A stretch of 6,063 nucleotides of DNA from an uncultured Oceanobacillus sp. (GCA_938004015.1 CALKWU010000153.1:1-6063), one strand, 5' to 3'; shown: positions 1 through 5,522, counted from the stretch's first letter. Numbers and translations are program-made. The notes: generated by a model from the letters alone, not told the origin.

Positions 1-41
1 TACCTGCCATTTATTATGAAACAAATACGAAAGGTTATACC

Positions 42-74
42 TGGGACAAAATGGGACAGTCCCCGTTCGTCCCA
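42..74 (+). repeat. GGGAC nested-palindrome element, copy 1
   Basis: First of seven copies of a short dispersed element. Outer arm TGGGAC (42-47), 5-nt spacer, core GGGACAGTCCC (53-63), 5-nt spacer CGTTC, outer arm GTCCCA (69-74). The central base A and the fixed 5-nt spacer on the right define this as the forward orientation. It is followed after 2 nt (AT) by copy 2 in the opposite orientation. It is intergenic, downstream of the menC-like gene. Confidence 0.9.
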
Positions 75-76
75 AT

Positions 77-109
77 TGGATCAAACAGGGACTGTCCCTC
101 ATCGTCCCA
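77..109 (-). repeat. GGGAC nested-palindrome element, copy 2 (inverted)
   Basis: Outer arm TGGATC (77-82, one mismatch to TGGGWC), core GGGACTGTCCC (88-98), outer arm GTCCCA (104-109). Read on the minus strand it has the same layout as copy 1, including the 5-nt TGTTT spacer next to the arm. Together with copy 1 it forms a head-to-head pair spanning 42-109. Confidence 0.88.
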
Positions 110-125
110 CCAAATTATGGAAAAG

Positions 126-157
126 TGGGTCAATTAGGGACTGTCCCTGATGACCCA
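126..157 (-). repeat. GGGAC nested-palindrome element, copy 3, abutting the menC stop codon
   Basis: Outer arm TGGGTC (126-131), core GGGACTGTCCC (137-147), outer arm GACCCA (152-157). It ends one base before the menC stop codon (158-160). In the menC transcript it would fold into a two-part stem (TGGGTCA pairing with TGACCCA, then AGGG with CCCT), followed by CTTTTCC. It may therefore act as a weak intrinsic terminator or 3' stability hairpin for menC; no better terminator is visible there. The termination role is inference. Confidence 0.87.
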
Positions 158-1264
158 TTAACGATAGTGTTTTTTGCTGATGGTGTAGTTTTCCACTGCC
201 TCCCGATCGATGTCGTAGCCGATTCCAGGAGTTTGTGGCACTTGGATATAGCCGTCTATTGCAACGACTTCCGGTGTGATGATGTCTTTTTCCCAGTAAC
301 GGTCAGATCCGGACGTATCTCCCGGCAAGGTGAAGTTGGCAAGAGATGTCAGTGCGATGTTATGGGCTCGGCCGATTCCCGACTCCAACATGCCGCCGCA
401 CCAGACCGGAACCTCTTTTTCCATGCAGTAGTCGTGGATTTTTTTTGCTTCTGTCAATCCGCCGACCCGACCGATTTTCACATTGATCACTTTTGTACTT
501 CCAAGTTCAATGGCTTTTCGTGCATCTTCCAACGAGTTGATGCTTTCGTCCAGACAAATCGGCGTATTCAATTCTTTTTGCAATTGGGCATGATCGACGA
601 TATCATCGACGGCTAAAGGTTGTTCGATCATCATGAGATCGAATTCGTCCAATTGTTTCAAACGATCCACATCATTCAAGGTGTAGGCCGAGTTGGCATC
701 CGCCATGATGGGGAGATCGGGGAATGCCTCTCTTAATTTCCGGATGACATCCACATCCCAGCCTGGTTTGATTTTTACTTTGATCCGTTTATATCCTTCC
801 TTCACGTAATCATCGACGACTGCGATCAGGTCTTCGATCGTCGGTTGGATGCCGATGCTTACACCGACTTCGATTTTTTGTTTTTTTCCGCCGAGCGCTT
901 GGGCGAGGGATTGGTTCGTTTGCTGGGCGTAAATATCCCAGACGGCACCTTCCAATGTTGCCTTTGCCATATTATTATGGCGGATTGGAGAGAAAATATC
1001 GCTTATTTCATCAGGATGGTTGATTTCTTTATGTAAGACGAGCGGAATCAAAAATTCCTCCAACATATGCCAGTTTGTGTACATCGTTTCTTCATTGTAC
1101 CAAGGAGCGTAGAAAGCGACCGACTCCCCCCAGCCGATTGTGCCACTTTCATCGACTGCTTCCAATAGTAAAAAGTCCCTCGTTTCCAGCGTGCCGAAGC
1201 TCGTTTCGAAAGGGGACTTCAACTTCATTTGCAAATGGCGAATGGTGATGTTTGTTAATTTCAT
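158..1264 (-). CDS. menC: o-succinylbenzoate synthase / N-acylamino acid racemase (enolase superfamily)
   Basis: 368-residue enzyme of the muconate-lactonizing subgroup of the enolase superfamily. MenC dehydrates SHCHC to o-succinylbenzoate in menaquinone synthesis; close relatives also racemise N-succinylamino acids. Seen: N-terminal capping domain (about 1-125) with GWGESVAF at 44-51, then a TIM-barrel domain. The catalytic set is complete: KVK at 162-164, metal ligands D189, E214 and D239, and catalytic K263 in NVKIGRVGG. The spacing matches the NSAR/OSBS type known from Geobacillus and Amycolatopsis. Start: ATG at 1264 has GGAGGA 8 nt upstream; an in-frame TTG at 1279 would place that site inside the gene and is rejected. 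No other men gene lies in the window, and the upstream neighbour is a divergent reductase, so OSBS versus racemase function cannot be settled. The probable leader carries repeat copies 4 and 5, and copy 3 follows the stop directly. Confidence 0.9.
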   Translation of the reverse strand: MKLTNITIRHLQMKLKSPFETSFGTLETRDFLLLEAVDESGTIGWGESVAFYAPWYNEETMYTNWHMLEEFLIPLVLHKEINHPDEISDIFSPIRHNNMAKATLEGAVWDIYAQQTNQSLAQALGGKKQKIEVGVSIGIQPTIEDLIAVVDDYVKEGYKRIKVKIKPGWDVDVIRKLREAFPDLPIMADANSAYTLNDVDRLKQLDEFDLMMIEQPLAVDDIVDHAQLQKELNTPICLDESINSLEDARKAIELGSTKVINVKIGRVGGLTEAKKIHDYCMEKEVPVWCGGMLESGIGRAHNIALTSLANFTLPGDTSGSDRYWEKDIITPEVVAIDGYIQVPQTPGIGYDIDREAVENYTISKKHYR

Positions 1265-1271
1265 TCCCGTA

Positions 1272-1277
1272 TCCTCC
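1272..1277 (-). promoter_or_regulatory. ribosome binding site deciding the menC start
   Basis: On the minus strand GGAGGA lies 8 nt before ATG 1264. It fixes that ATG rather than the in-frame TTG at 1279 as the start. It is only 4 nt from the edge of repeat copy 4 (1282), so folding of that repeat in the mRNA could affect access to this site. Confidence 0.8.
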
Positions 1278-1281
1278 AATC

Positions 1282-1312
1282 TGGGTCAATCGGGGACTGT
1301 CCCCTTGTCCCA
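1282..1312 (-). repeat. GGGAC nested-palindrome element, copy 4 (inverted)
   Basis: Outer arm TGGGTC (1282-1287), core GGGACTGTCCC (1293-1303), 3-nt spacer, outer arm GTCCCA (1307-1312). This is the shortest copy (31 bp). On the minus strand the conserved 5-nt spacer reads CGATT before GACCCA. It pairs head to head with copy 5 across a 2-nt junction (TT). Confidence 0.9.
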
Positions 1313-1314
1313 TT

Positions 1315-1346
1315 TGGGTCGAAAGGGACAGTCCCTGTTTGACCCA
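1315..1346 (+). repeat. GGGAC nested-palindrome element, copy 5
   Basis: Outer arm TGGGTC (1315-1320), 4-nt spacer GAAA, core GGGACAGTCCC (1325-1335), 5-nt spacer TGTTT, outer arm GACCCA (1341-1346). Its right edge overlaps a possible -35 (TTGACC, 1339-1344) for the aldo/keto reductase gene. Confidence 0.9.
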
Positions 1347-1366
1347 TCTTTATGCTATACTAATAT
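1339..1366 (+). promoter_or_regulatory. probable sigma-A promoter for the aldo/keto reductase gene
   Basis: Two readings fit. One is an extended -10 box, TG (1353-1354) plus TATACT (1356-1361). The other is -35 TTGACC (1339-1344) with a 16-nt spacer and -10 TAATAT (1361-1366). In the second the -35 is made by the last bases of repeat copy 5. The surrounding A/T-rich stretch 1347-1390 is also the most likely place for the divergent menC promoter, but no clear minus-strand -35/-10 pair stands out there. Confidence 0.5.
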
Positions 1367-1411
1367 TACTTTGAAAGCAAAATCCAATTCCAGTTAAAAG
1401 GAGCGGTTTTC

Positions 1412-2254
1412 ATGAGTCAATTAATTCCTGAAATGACGTTGAATGATGGCCTGAAAGTGCCTGCCATTGGACTAGGTACGTACAAGCTGAAAGGGGCAAG
1501 CGGTGTGCAATCGATTTTGAGTGCGATTGACCACGGCTACCGTTTGCTGGATACCGCTTATAACTATGAAAACGAAGGGACAGTTGGTGAAGCGGTTCGT
1601 CAATCGTCAGTCCCTCGTGAAAAATTAATCATTGCATCCAAGTTGCCGGGAAGATACCATGATTATGACTTGGCAGTGGAAGCGATCCAAGAATCGTTAT
1701 ACCGGGCGAATCTGGATTACTATGATTTATACTTGATCCATTGGCCGAATCCGAAGCAAGGTAAATTTGTTGAAGCATGGCAAGCGTTGATTGATGCGAA
1801 AAAATGGGGGCTTGTCCGCTCGATTGGTGTCAGCAACTTCTTACCGGAACATATTGAACGTCTCGTCGAGGAAACCGGTGTAAAGCCGAGCATCAACCAA
1901 ATTGAGCTTCATCCATTTTTCAACCAAGAAAAACAGCGGAAATGGCATGAAGAAAATGATATCCAAACTCAATCGTGGAGTCCATTGAAACGGGTGACGG
2001 ATGTGTTGGAGCAAGACGTGTTGAAAAACATCGCAGAGAAACACAAAAAATCGGTGGCGCAAGTCATTTTGCGCTGGCACTATCAATTAGGATCAATTGC
2101 CATTCCAAGATCCAGTTCTTCTGCTCGTCAGTTGGAAAACATATCCATTTTTGATTTCTCCTTGACGGAAGAAGACATGGCACAAATCAACACGCTATCA
2201 CGTCCTGACGGCAGACAGAAAAACCAAGATCCTGCAGAATATGAAGAGTTTTAA
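1412..2254 (+). CDS. aldo/keto reductase
   Basis: 280-residue cytosolic (alpha/beta)8-barrel oxidoreductase that most likely uses NADPH to reduce aldehydes or ketones. Seen: the catalytic tetrad D47, Y52, K77 and H110; the family signature GYRLLDTA at 42-49; GVSNF at 139-143; NQIELHPF at 162-169; and the C-terminal cofactor-phosphate motif IPRSSSSARQLENI at 231-244. The length is typical of the small bacterial AKR5-like enzymes (YvgN/YtbE or 2,5-diketogluconate reductase type). The substrate cannot be read from sequence. ATG 1412 is preceded by AAAGGAG at 1397-1403, spacing 8 nt. It is divergent from menC and lies 99 bp before the LURP-one gene, with two repeat copies between. No independent promoter is obvious for the downstream gene, so the two may be co-transcribed. 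Confidence 0.93.
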   Translation: MSQLIPEMTLNDGLKVPAIGLGTYKLKGASGVQSILSAIDHGYRLLDTAYNYENEGTVGEAVRQSSVPREKLIIASKLPGRYHDYDLAVEAIQESLYRANLDYYDLYLIHWPNPKQGKFVEAWQALIDAKKWGLVRSIGVSNFLPEHIERLVEETGVKPSINQIELHPFFNQEKQRKWHEENDIQTQSWSPLKRVTDVLEQDVLKNIAEKHKKSVAQVILRWHYQLGSIAIPRSSSSARQLENISIFDFSLTEEDMAQINTLSRPDGRQKNQDPAEYEEF

Positions 2255-2256
2255 AC

Positions 2257-2288
2257 TGGGTCAAACGGGACAGTCCCCGTTTGACCCA
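2257..2288 (+). repeat. GGGAC nested-palindrome element, copy 6
   Basis: Most perfect copy: outer arm TGGGTC (2257-2262), AAAC, core GGGACAGTCCC (2267-2277), CGTTT, outer arm GACCCA (2283-2288). The two halves are complementary over 15 bp with one bulged C. It begins 2 nt after the aldo/keto reductase stop codon. There is no U-tract after it, so it is more likely an attenuating or mRNA-stabilising hairpin than a classical terminator. Confidence 0.92.
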
Positions 2289-2301
2289 TTCGTGACAGGG
2301 G

Positions 2302-2333
2302 TTGGACATTTAGGGACTGTCCCAAATGTCCCA
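2302..2333 (-). repeat. GGGAC nested-palindrome element, copy 7 (inverted)
   Basis: Outer arm TTGGAC (2302-2307, one mismatch), core GGGACTGTCCC (2313-2323), 4-nt spacer, outer arm GTCCCA (2328-2333). Opposite in orientation to copy 6 and separated from it by 13 nt, a looser pair than copies 1/2 or 4/5. It ends 7 nt before the ribosome binding site of the LURP-one gene. Confidence 0.87.
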
Positions 2334-2353
2334 CCCGGATGAGGAGGTAAAAA

Positions 2354-2854
2354 ATGAGAGAGTTATATATTAAAGAGCACATGTTCAGCATGCGGGGAAA
2401 ATTTTCGGTGAAAGATGCGGAGGAACAGGACGTCTATTTTGCAGAAGGAAGTTTCTTGAAAGTGCCGAAAGTGTATACGATAAAAGATATCGAAAACCAT
2501 GAAGTCGGCCGGATTATAAAAGAAGTGTTCACCTTTTTGCCGAAGTTCACGGTGGAAGTGGATGGCCTGGAAATCGCCAAAATCAAAAAAGAACTCACTT
2601 TTTTCAAACCCCGTTACACGATCGAAGCGGCGGGAATTGAAGTGAGTGGCGATTGGTGGGGGATGGATTTTGAAGTGTATCAAGATGGCGAATTGATCGG
2701 AGAAGTGAACAAAAAATGGTTCTCTTGGGGCGATAGTTATCAAGTGAAAGTCCTTGATGAATCAATGGAGACATTGATGATTTCTTTAGTCGTCGCCATT
2801 GATTGTGTCAAAGCCGACCAGTCAGCGGCAGCAGCTGCCACTCCGGATTTTTGA
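2354..2854 (+). CDS. LURP-one-related family protein (YxjI-like)
   Basis: 166-residue protein resembling Bacillus YxjI and the LURP-one/DUF567 family, whose fold is a 12-stranded beta barrel around a C-terminal helix, related to the tubby C-terminal domain. Seen: the typical opening LYIKEHMFSMRGKFSV (4-19), repeated short beta strands rich in K/E/V/F through residue 134, an aromatic G-D-W-W-G-M-D-F segment at 99-106, and a hydrophobic helix LMISLVVAIDCV at 141-152. The tail is alanine-rich. There is no signal peptide, so it is probably cytosolic or peripherally membrane-associated. Its biochemical role is not known. ATG 2354 has a strong GAGGAGGT at 2341-2348. It follows the reductase in the same direction, separated only by repeats 6 and 7. 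No terminator with a U-tract is visible after its stop. Confidence 0.85.
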   Translation: MRELYIKEHMFSMRGKFSVKDAEEQDVYFAEGSFLKVPKVYTIKDIENHEVGRIIKEVFTFLPKFTVEVDGLEIAKIKKELTFFKPRYTIEAAGIEVSGDWWGMDFEVYQDGELIGEVNKKWFSWGDSYQVKVLDESMETLMISLVVAIDCVKADQSAAAAATPDF

Positions 2855-3117
2855 GAAAAACTTCAACATGTCCGCTCGACTACCAGCAACCGAGATCAAT
2901 TCCAGCCACTCCGTAGCACTTTACCGCCGTTCAAAAATTTGAGGCCGGCGATCAGATGACCGATCTGGGCATCTGACCTACCTCCGAACTCTGATATAAC
3001 ATGCTCTCTTCCGTGGTGTTTTTCATAGACAATTCCGTCCTTAATTGCCAATCCAAACGAGCTCCCTTCCTTGTTATGGTGGGAGCGCTTCGCAACATTT
3101 CACGATTTTTCCAAATC
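2855..3117. other. non-coding or decayed interval, no supported gene
   Basis: About 260 bp between the LURP-one stop and the terminator of the leftward gene. It has no gene with a credible start and ribosome binding site. Visible items are a perfect 7-bp inverted repeat TCAGATG / CATCTGA (2952-2958 and 2970-2976, 11-nt loop), a 6-bp inverted repeat GCTCCC / GGGAGC (3061-3066 and 3081-3086, 14-nt loop), and a stop-free minus-strand frame of 67 codons (3099 to 2896) without a good start. None of the hairpins is followed by a T-run. It may be a decayed gene remnant or a dispersed repeat, but this is not resolved. Confidence 0.4.
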
Positions 3118-3145
3118 AAAAAGGGGCACCTATTCAGGCTGCCCC
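3118..3145 (-). terminator. intrinsic terminator of the CofE-like gene
   Basis: Read on the minus strand: GGGGCA, a bulged G, CCT, a 4-nt GAAT loop, AGG, TGCCCC, then TTTTT (3122 down to 3118). The stem has nine base pairs and is immediately followed by the U-tract, nine nt after the stop codon of the leftward gene. This is a classical rho-independent terminator. On the plus strand the stem is not followed by a T-run, so it serves the leftward gene only. Confidence 0.9.
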
Positions 3146-3154
3146 TCCAATATC

Positions 3155-4351
3155 TTAATTTCCTGTTGTGTAATCATCAAAATAACCTTGAATATAGACG
3201 AAAGGTGTCCCTTTATCGCCGCTTCCCGACGTCAAATCGGCAAGCGAACCGATCAAATCCGTAAGCTTCCTTGGCGTCGTTCCTTGTGCTTCCATCGCTC
3301 CGGTCAAGTCATCGCCTTTATTTCCGATGAATGCGGCAATCGCCTCTTCCAATTCTTCCCCTTCTAAGTGGCTGAAATTATTGTCGGCAAGGTATTTCAA
3401 TTTCACTTCATTCGGTGTGCCTTCCAACCCTTTCGTATAAGCGGGAGAAACGACGGGATCCGCCAGCTCCCAAATTTTTCCGGAAGGGTCTTTAAACGCT
3501 CCGTCCCCGTAAACCATCACTTCCACTGTCTTTCCTGTCGCATCTTTCAACTTTTTCTGGATTCCTTCGACGAGTTCTTGGCATTTATTCGGAAACAGTT
3601 TCACACTTTCTTCCGTCGCTTTATTCGATCCGAGCAATCCGAAAGCAGCGTTATAGCCGCTGCCATCTACCGGTTCAGCTAAAATATCATCGAGTCCGTA
3701 AATCGTTTCAGCGCCATTTGCTTTCAAAATCCGTTTCGTCCGGAAGCGGGAATGGATGTCGCATGCCAGGACATGTTTCGTGTATTCCAAAATCGTTTGT
3801 GCTTGGTTGGAAAAAATCACTTCACAGATAGCGCCTTCAGCTTCCACGATATCCCGGTAATATTTGACATAATCGACACCGGTGAAGGGATGTTTTTTCT
3901 CTCCGAACGCTTTGCGGAACTCCTCTTCAGTCAAAACGTCCGTCCACGGATTAATGCCTTTTTCATCCAACTCATCAATCGTGACAAGATGATTGCCCAC
4001 TTCATCAGAAGGGTAACTTAACATAATCACAACTTTTTCAACCCCTCTCGCAATCCCTTTCAAACAACTTCCAAAGCGATTCCGACTTAAAATCGGGAAA
4101 ATCACGCCGACAGTTTCATCACCGAATTTTTCCTCCACATCTTTTGCAATCGCGTCCAATGAAGCGTAATTTCCTTGTGCCCGAGCAACGATCGATTCCG
4201 TCAAAGCGACGATATCCCGGTTGCGGATTGGAAAACCTTCCACTTCCGCTGCATGGAGGACCGTATCAACGACAATCGTTTCCAAATCGTCCCCTTCATG
4301 GATGATGGGGGCCCGCAGTCCACGCGCTGTCGTTCCAACTACTCTTTCCAA
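3155..4351 (-). CDS. coenzyme F420-0:L-glutamate ligase family protein (CofE-like)
   Basis: 398-residue protein of the CofE/F420-ligase family (PF01996). True CofE adds glutamate to F420-0 using GTP. Seen: the CofE-type opening RDIVALTESIVARAQGN (45-61), then FPILSRNRF (85-93), LSYPSDEVGNHL (111-122), NPWTDVLTEEEF (134-145), DIHSRFRTKR (198-207), YGDGAFKDP (281-289), and a glycine-rich SGSGDKG stretch near residue 380. It is longer than typical archaeal CofE (about 250 residues) and resembles the long version found in Bacillales. These bacteria are not generally known to make F420, so the true substrate may be different; the function is inferred from family only. No signal peptide or membrane segment. 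The start is TTG 4351, chosen because AGAGGAG lies 8 nt upstream and no ATG or GTG in a sensible position competes. It is divergent from the LysR gene and ends in its own terminator. Confidence 0.85.
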   Translation of the reverse strand: MERVVGTTARGLRAPIIHEGDDLETIVVDTVLHAAEVEGFPIRNRDIVALTESIVARAQGNYASLDAIAKDVEEKFGDETVGVIFPILSRNRFGSCLKGIARGVEKVVIMLSYPSDEVGNHLVTIDELDEKGINPWTDVLTEEEFRKAFGEKKHPFTGVDYVKYYRDIVEAEGAICEVIFSNQAQTILEYTKHVLACDIHSRFRTKRILKANGAETIYGLDDILAEPVDGSGYNAAFGLLGSNKATEESVKLFPNKCQELVEGIQKKLKDATGKTVEVMVYGDGAFKDPSGKIWELADPVVSPAYTKGLEGTPNEVKLKYLADNNFSHLEGEELEEAIAAFIGNKGDDLTGAMEAQGTTPRKLTDLIGSLADLTSGSGDKGTPFVYIQGYFDDYTTGN

Positions 4352-4359
4352 GCTAATCT

Positions 4360-4366
4360 CTCCTCT
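4360..4366 (-). promoter_or_regulatory. ribosome binding site supporting a TTG start
   Basis: Minus-strand AGAGGAG ends 8 nt before TTG 4351. The next in-frame methionine is about 110 residues in (residue 110), well after conserved family motifs, so the TTG start is needed to keep the conserved N-terminus. Confidence 0.8.
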
Positions 4367-4417
4367 GGTTAATGCAAATTTATGTATGTTCCATTAACTT
4401 TTCATAACCTCATCTTT

Positions 4418-4447
4418 ACTATACCTTCATTCCGTGCTATAAGTAAA
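4418..4447 (-). promoter_or_regulatory. probable promoter of the CofE-like gene
   Basis: On the minus strand, -35 TTTACT (4447-4442), an 18-nt spacer, and -10 TATAGT (4423-4418, five of six to consensus). It predicts a start near 4411 and a leader of about 60 nt. The leader includes TTATG (4380-4384) and CATAA (4403-4407) as a weak dyad that could be an operator. Confidence 0.5.
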
Positions 4448-4456
4448 ATTAATAAA

Positions 4457-4462
4457 TATAAT
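4457..4462 (+). promoter_or_regulatory. -10 box of the LysR-type regulator gene
   Basis: A perfect TATAAT, 22 nt before the ATG. No good -35 lies at 16-18 nt upstream (GTGCTA / TGCTAT only), so the promoter may be weak, activated, or autoregulated, as is common for LysR genes. It lies 10 nt from the divergent -35, so binding by the regulator here could affect both genes. Confidence 0.5.
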
Positions 4463-4484
4463 ATCTGACATTAGGGGAATTAAT

Positions 4485-5372
4485 ATGATAGAAAAATTGG
4501 ATTTGTATCGTGTCTTTCATGAAGTCAGTAAAAATCAAAGTTTTTCCAAAGCGGCGAAAGAACTTTTCATGACCCAGTCGGCCGTCAGCCAAGCGATATC
4601 CCGCCTTGAAAAGGAACTGGACGTCGTACTTTTCCACCGTACGCCAAGAGGGGTCTTATTGACGGATGAAGGGAAGGTTCTCGCGGAGCATGTCGGTTCT
4701 GCTTTGGAAATTATATCGGTGGCCGAAGACAAAGTGCTTGCATATAAAGGTTTGCGGCGTGGCGAATTGCGAATCGCGGTGGGAGATACGACCGCCCGCT
4801 ATTTTTTATTGCCCTATTTGGAGGAATTCCACGCGAAATTTCCCGGTGTCAAATTGAAAATCTTGAACGGAACGACACCGGAAATCCTCAATTATATCAA
4901 ATCCCGTGAAGCAGATGTCGGTGTATGCAATTTGCCGTTTGAAGATGAGCAATTTCGGGTAATCCCATGTATGGAAATACATGATATTTTCGTCTGTGGC
5001 GAAAAATATAAACGCACTTCCAAGATTCCCGTAAGTTTTGATCATTTGATGGATTTGCCGCTCATCTTTTTCGAGAAAAATACGATTTCCCGCACCTATG
5101 TCGATCGGTTTTTTGAAGAAAGGGGGTATACGATTTCACCGGTATTTGAGCTCGGCTCCTATGATTTGCTGCTCGATTTTGCCAGAAGCAATTTAGGGAT
5201 TTCCTGTGTCGTCCGTGAATTTTCCCAAGATTATTTGCGCCGCGGTTTGCTGTATGAAGTGTTACTGGAAGAAAGCATTCCAAGCCGCCATATTGGCATC
5301 GTCAATTTAAAATCCGTCCCCCTTTCGCCAGCCGCTGAAAAATTCATCCAACATATCAGACCAGGGCTTTGA
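4485..5372 (+). CDS. LysR-family transcriptional regulator
   Basis: 295-residue DNA-binding regulator. Seen: an N-terminal winged helix-turn-helix (about 3-62) with FSKAAKELFMTQSAVSQAISRLEKEL (20-45) holding the helix-turn-helix, then LFHRT (49-53) and GVLLTDEG (56-63) of the wing, a linker helix (about 64-90), and a periplasmic-binding-protein-like effector domain from about 93 (GELRIAVGDT) to the end, with the typical ADVGVC strand near 145. The length is normal for the family. ATG 4485 has AGGGGA at 4473-4478, 6 nt upstream. It is transcribed divergently from the CofE-like gene across 133 bp, the usual arrangement for a LysR regulator and its target, so control of that gene is the leading inference. 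The effector is unknown. Confidence 0.95.
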   Translation: MIEKLDLYRVFHEVSKNQSFSKAAKELFMTQSAVSQAISRLEKELDVVLFHRTPRGVLLTDEGKVLAEHVGSALEIISVAEDKVLAYKGLRRGELRIAVGDTTARYFLLPYLEEFHAKFPGVKLKILNGTTPEILNYIKSREADVGVCNLPFEDEQFRVIPCMEIHDIFVCGEKYKRTSKIPVSFDHLMDLPLIFFEKNTISRTYVDRFFEERGYTISPVFELGSYDLLLDFARSNLGISCVVREFSQDYLRRGLLYEVLLEESIPSRHIGIVNLKSVPLSPAAEKFIQHIRPGL

Positions 5373-5504
5373 GTGCCCAAAGAGTGGACAGTCCGTCAAG
5401 TAAAGTCGAGAATGCCGCGGTTCGACGAATTTCGCAACGTGCCAAATGATTTCGGATGGATGACAGCTGTACAAGCACTGATTACTGTTTTCGCAAATTT
5501 TAAA

Positions 5505-5522
5505 TGTATAGACAGGTATACA
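5505..5522. promoter_or_regulatory. palindromic operator candidate upstream of the EIIA gene
   Basis: A perfect inverted repeat, TGTATA, 6-nt GACAGG, TATACA, 47 nt before the EIIA start. Its left half plus centre includes TATAGACA, which resembles the GntR/HutC-type (NagR/DasR-like) operators known upstream of amino-sugar PTS genes in Bacillales. The identity of the regulator is inference; the symmetry is seen directly. Confidence 0.5.

Noticed and set aside
42..157. CRISPR array
   Set aside because: The units are palindromic with alternating orientation and irregular gaps of 2 and 16 nt, with no spacers of regular length and no cas genes.
1265..1279. Longer menC start at TTG 1279
   Set aside because: It would place the strong GGAGGA inside the coding region and has no ribosome binding site of its own.
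1578..1610. GGGACAGTT and AGTCCC inside the aldo/keto reductase gene
   Set aside because: They encode conserved-looking protein sequence, have no arms and do not form the element layout.
3001..3264. Plus-strand open frame of 87 codons
   Set aside because: No ribosome binding site; it runs through the terminator and the 3' end of the CofE-like gene in antisense.
4380..4407. TTATG / CATAA dyad as a LysR operator
   Set aside because: Arms of only 5 bp with an 18-nt gap and no clear T-N11-A box; mentioned with the promoter but not called as a site.
5386..5394. GGACAGTCC after the LysR gene, like the core of the repeat
   Set aside because: The core lacks its outer G/C pair and there are no TGGGWC / GWCCCA arms at the expected distances, so it is most likely chance.
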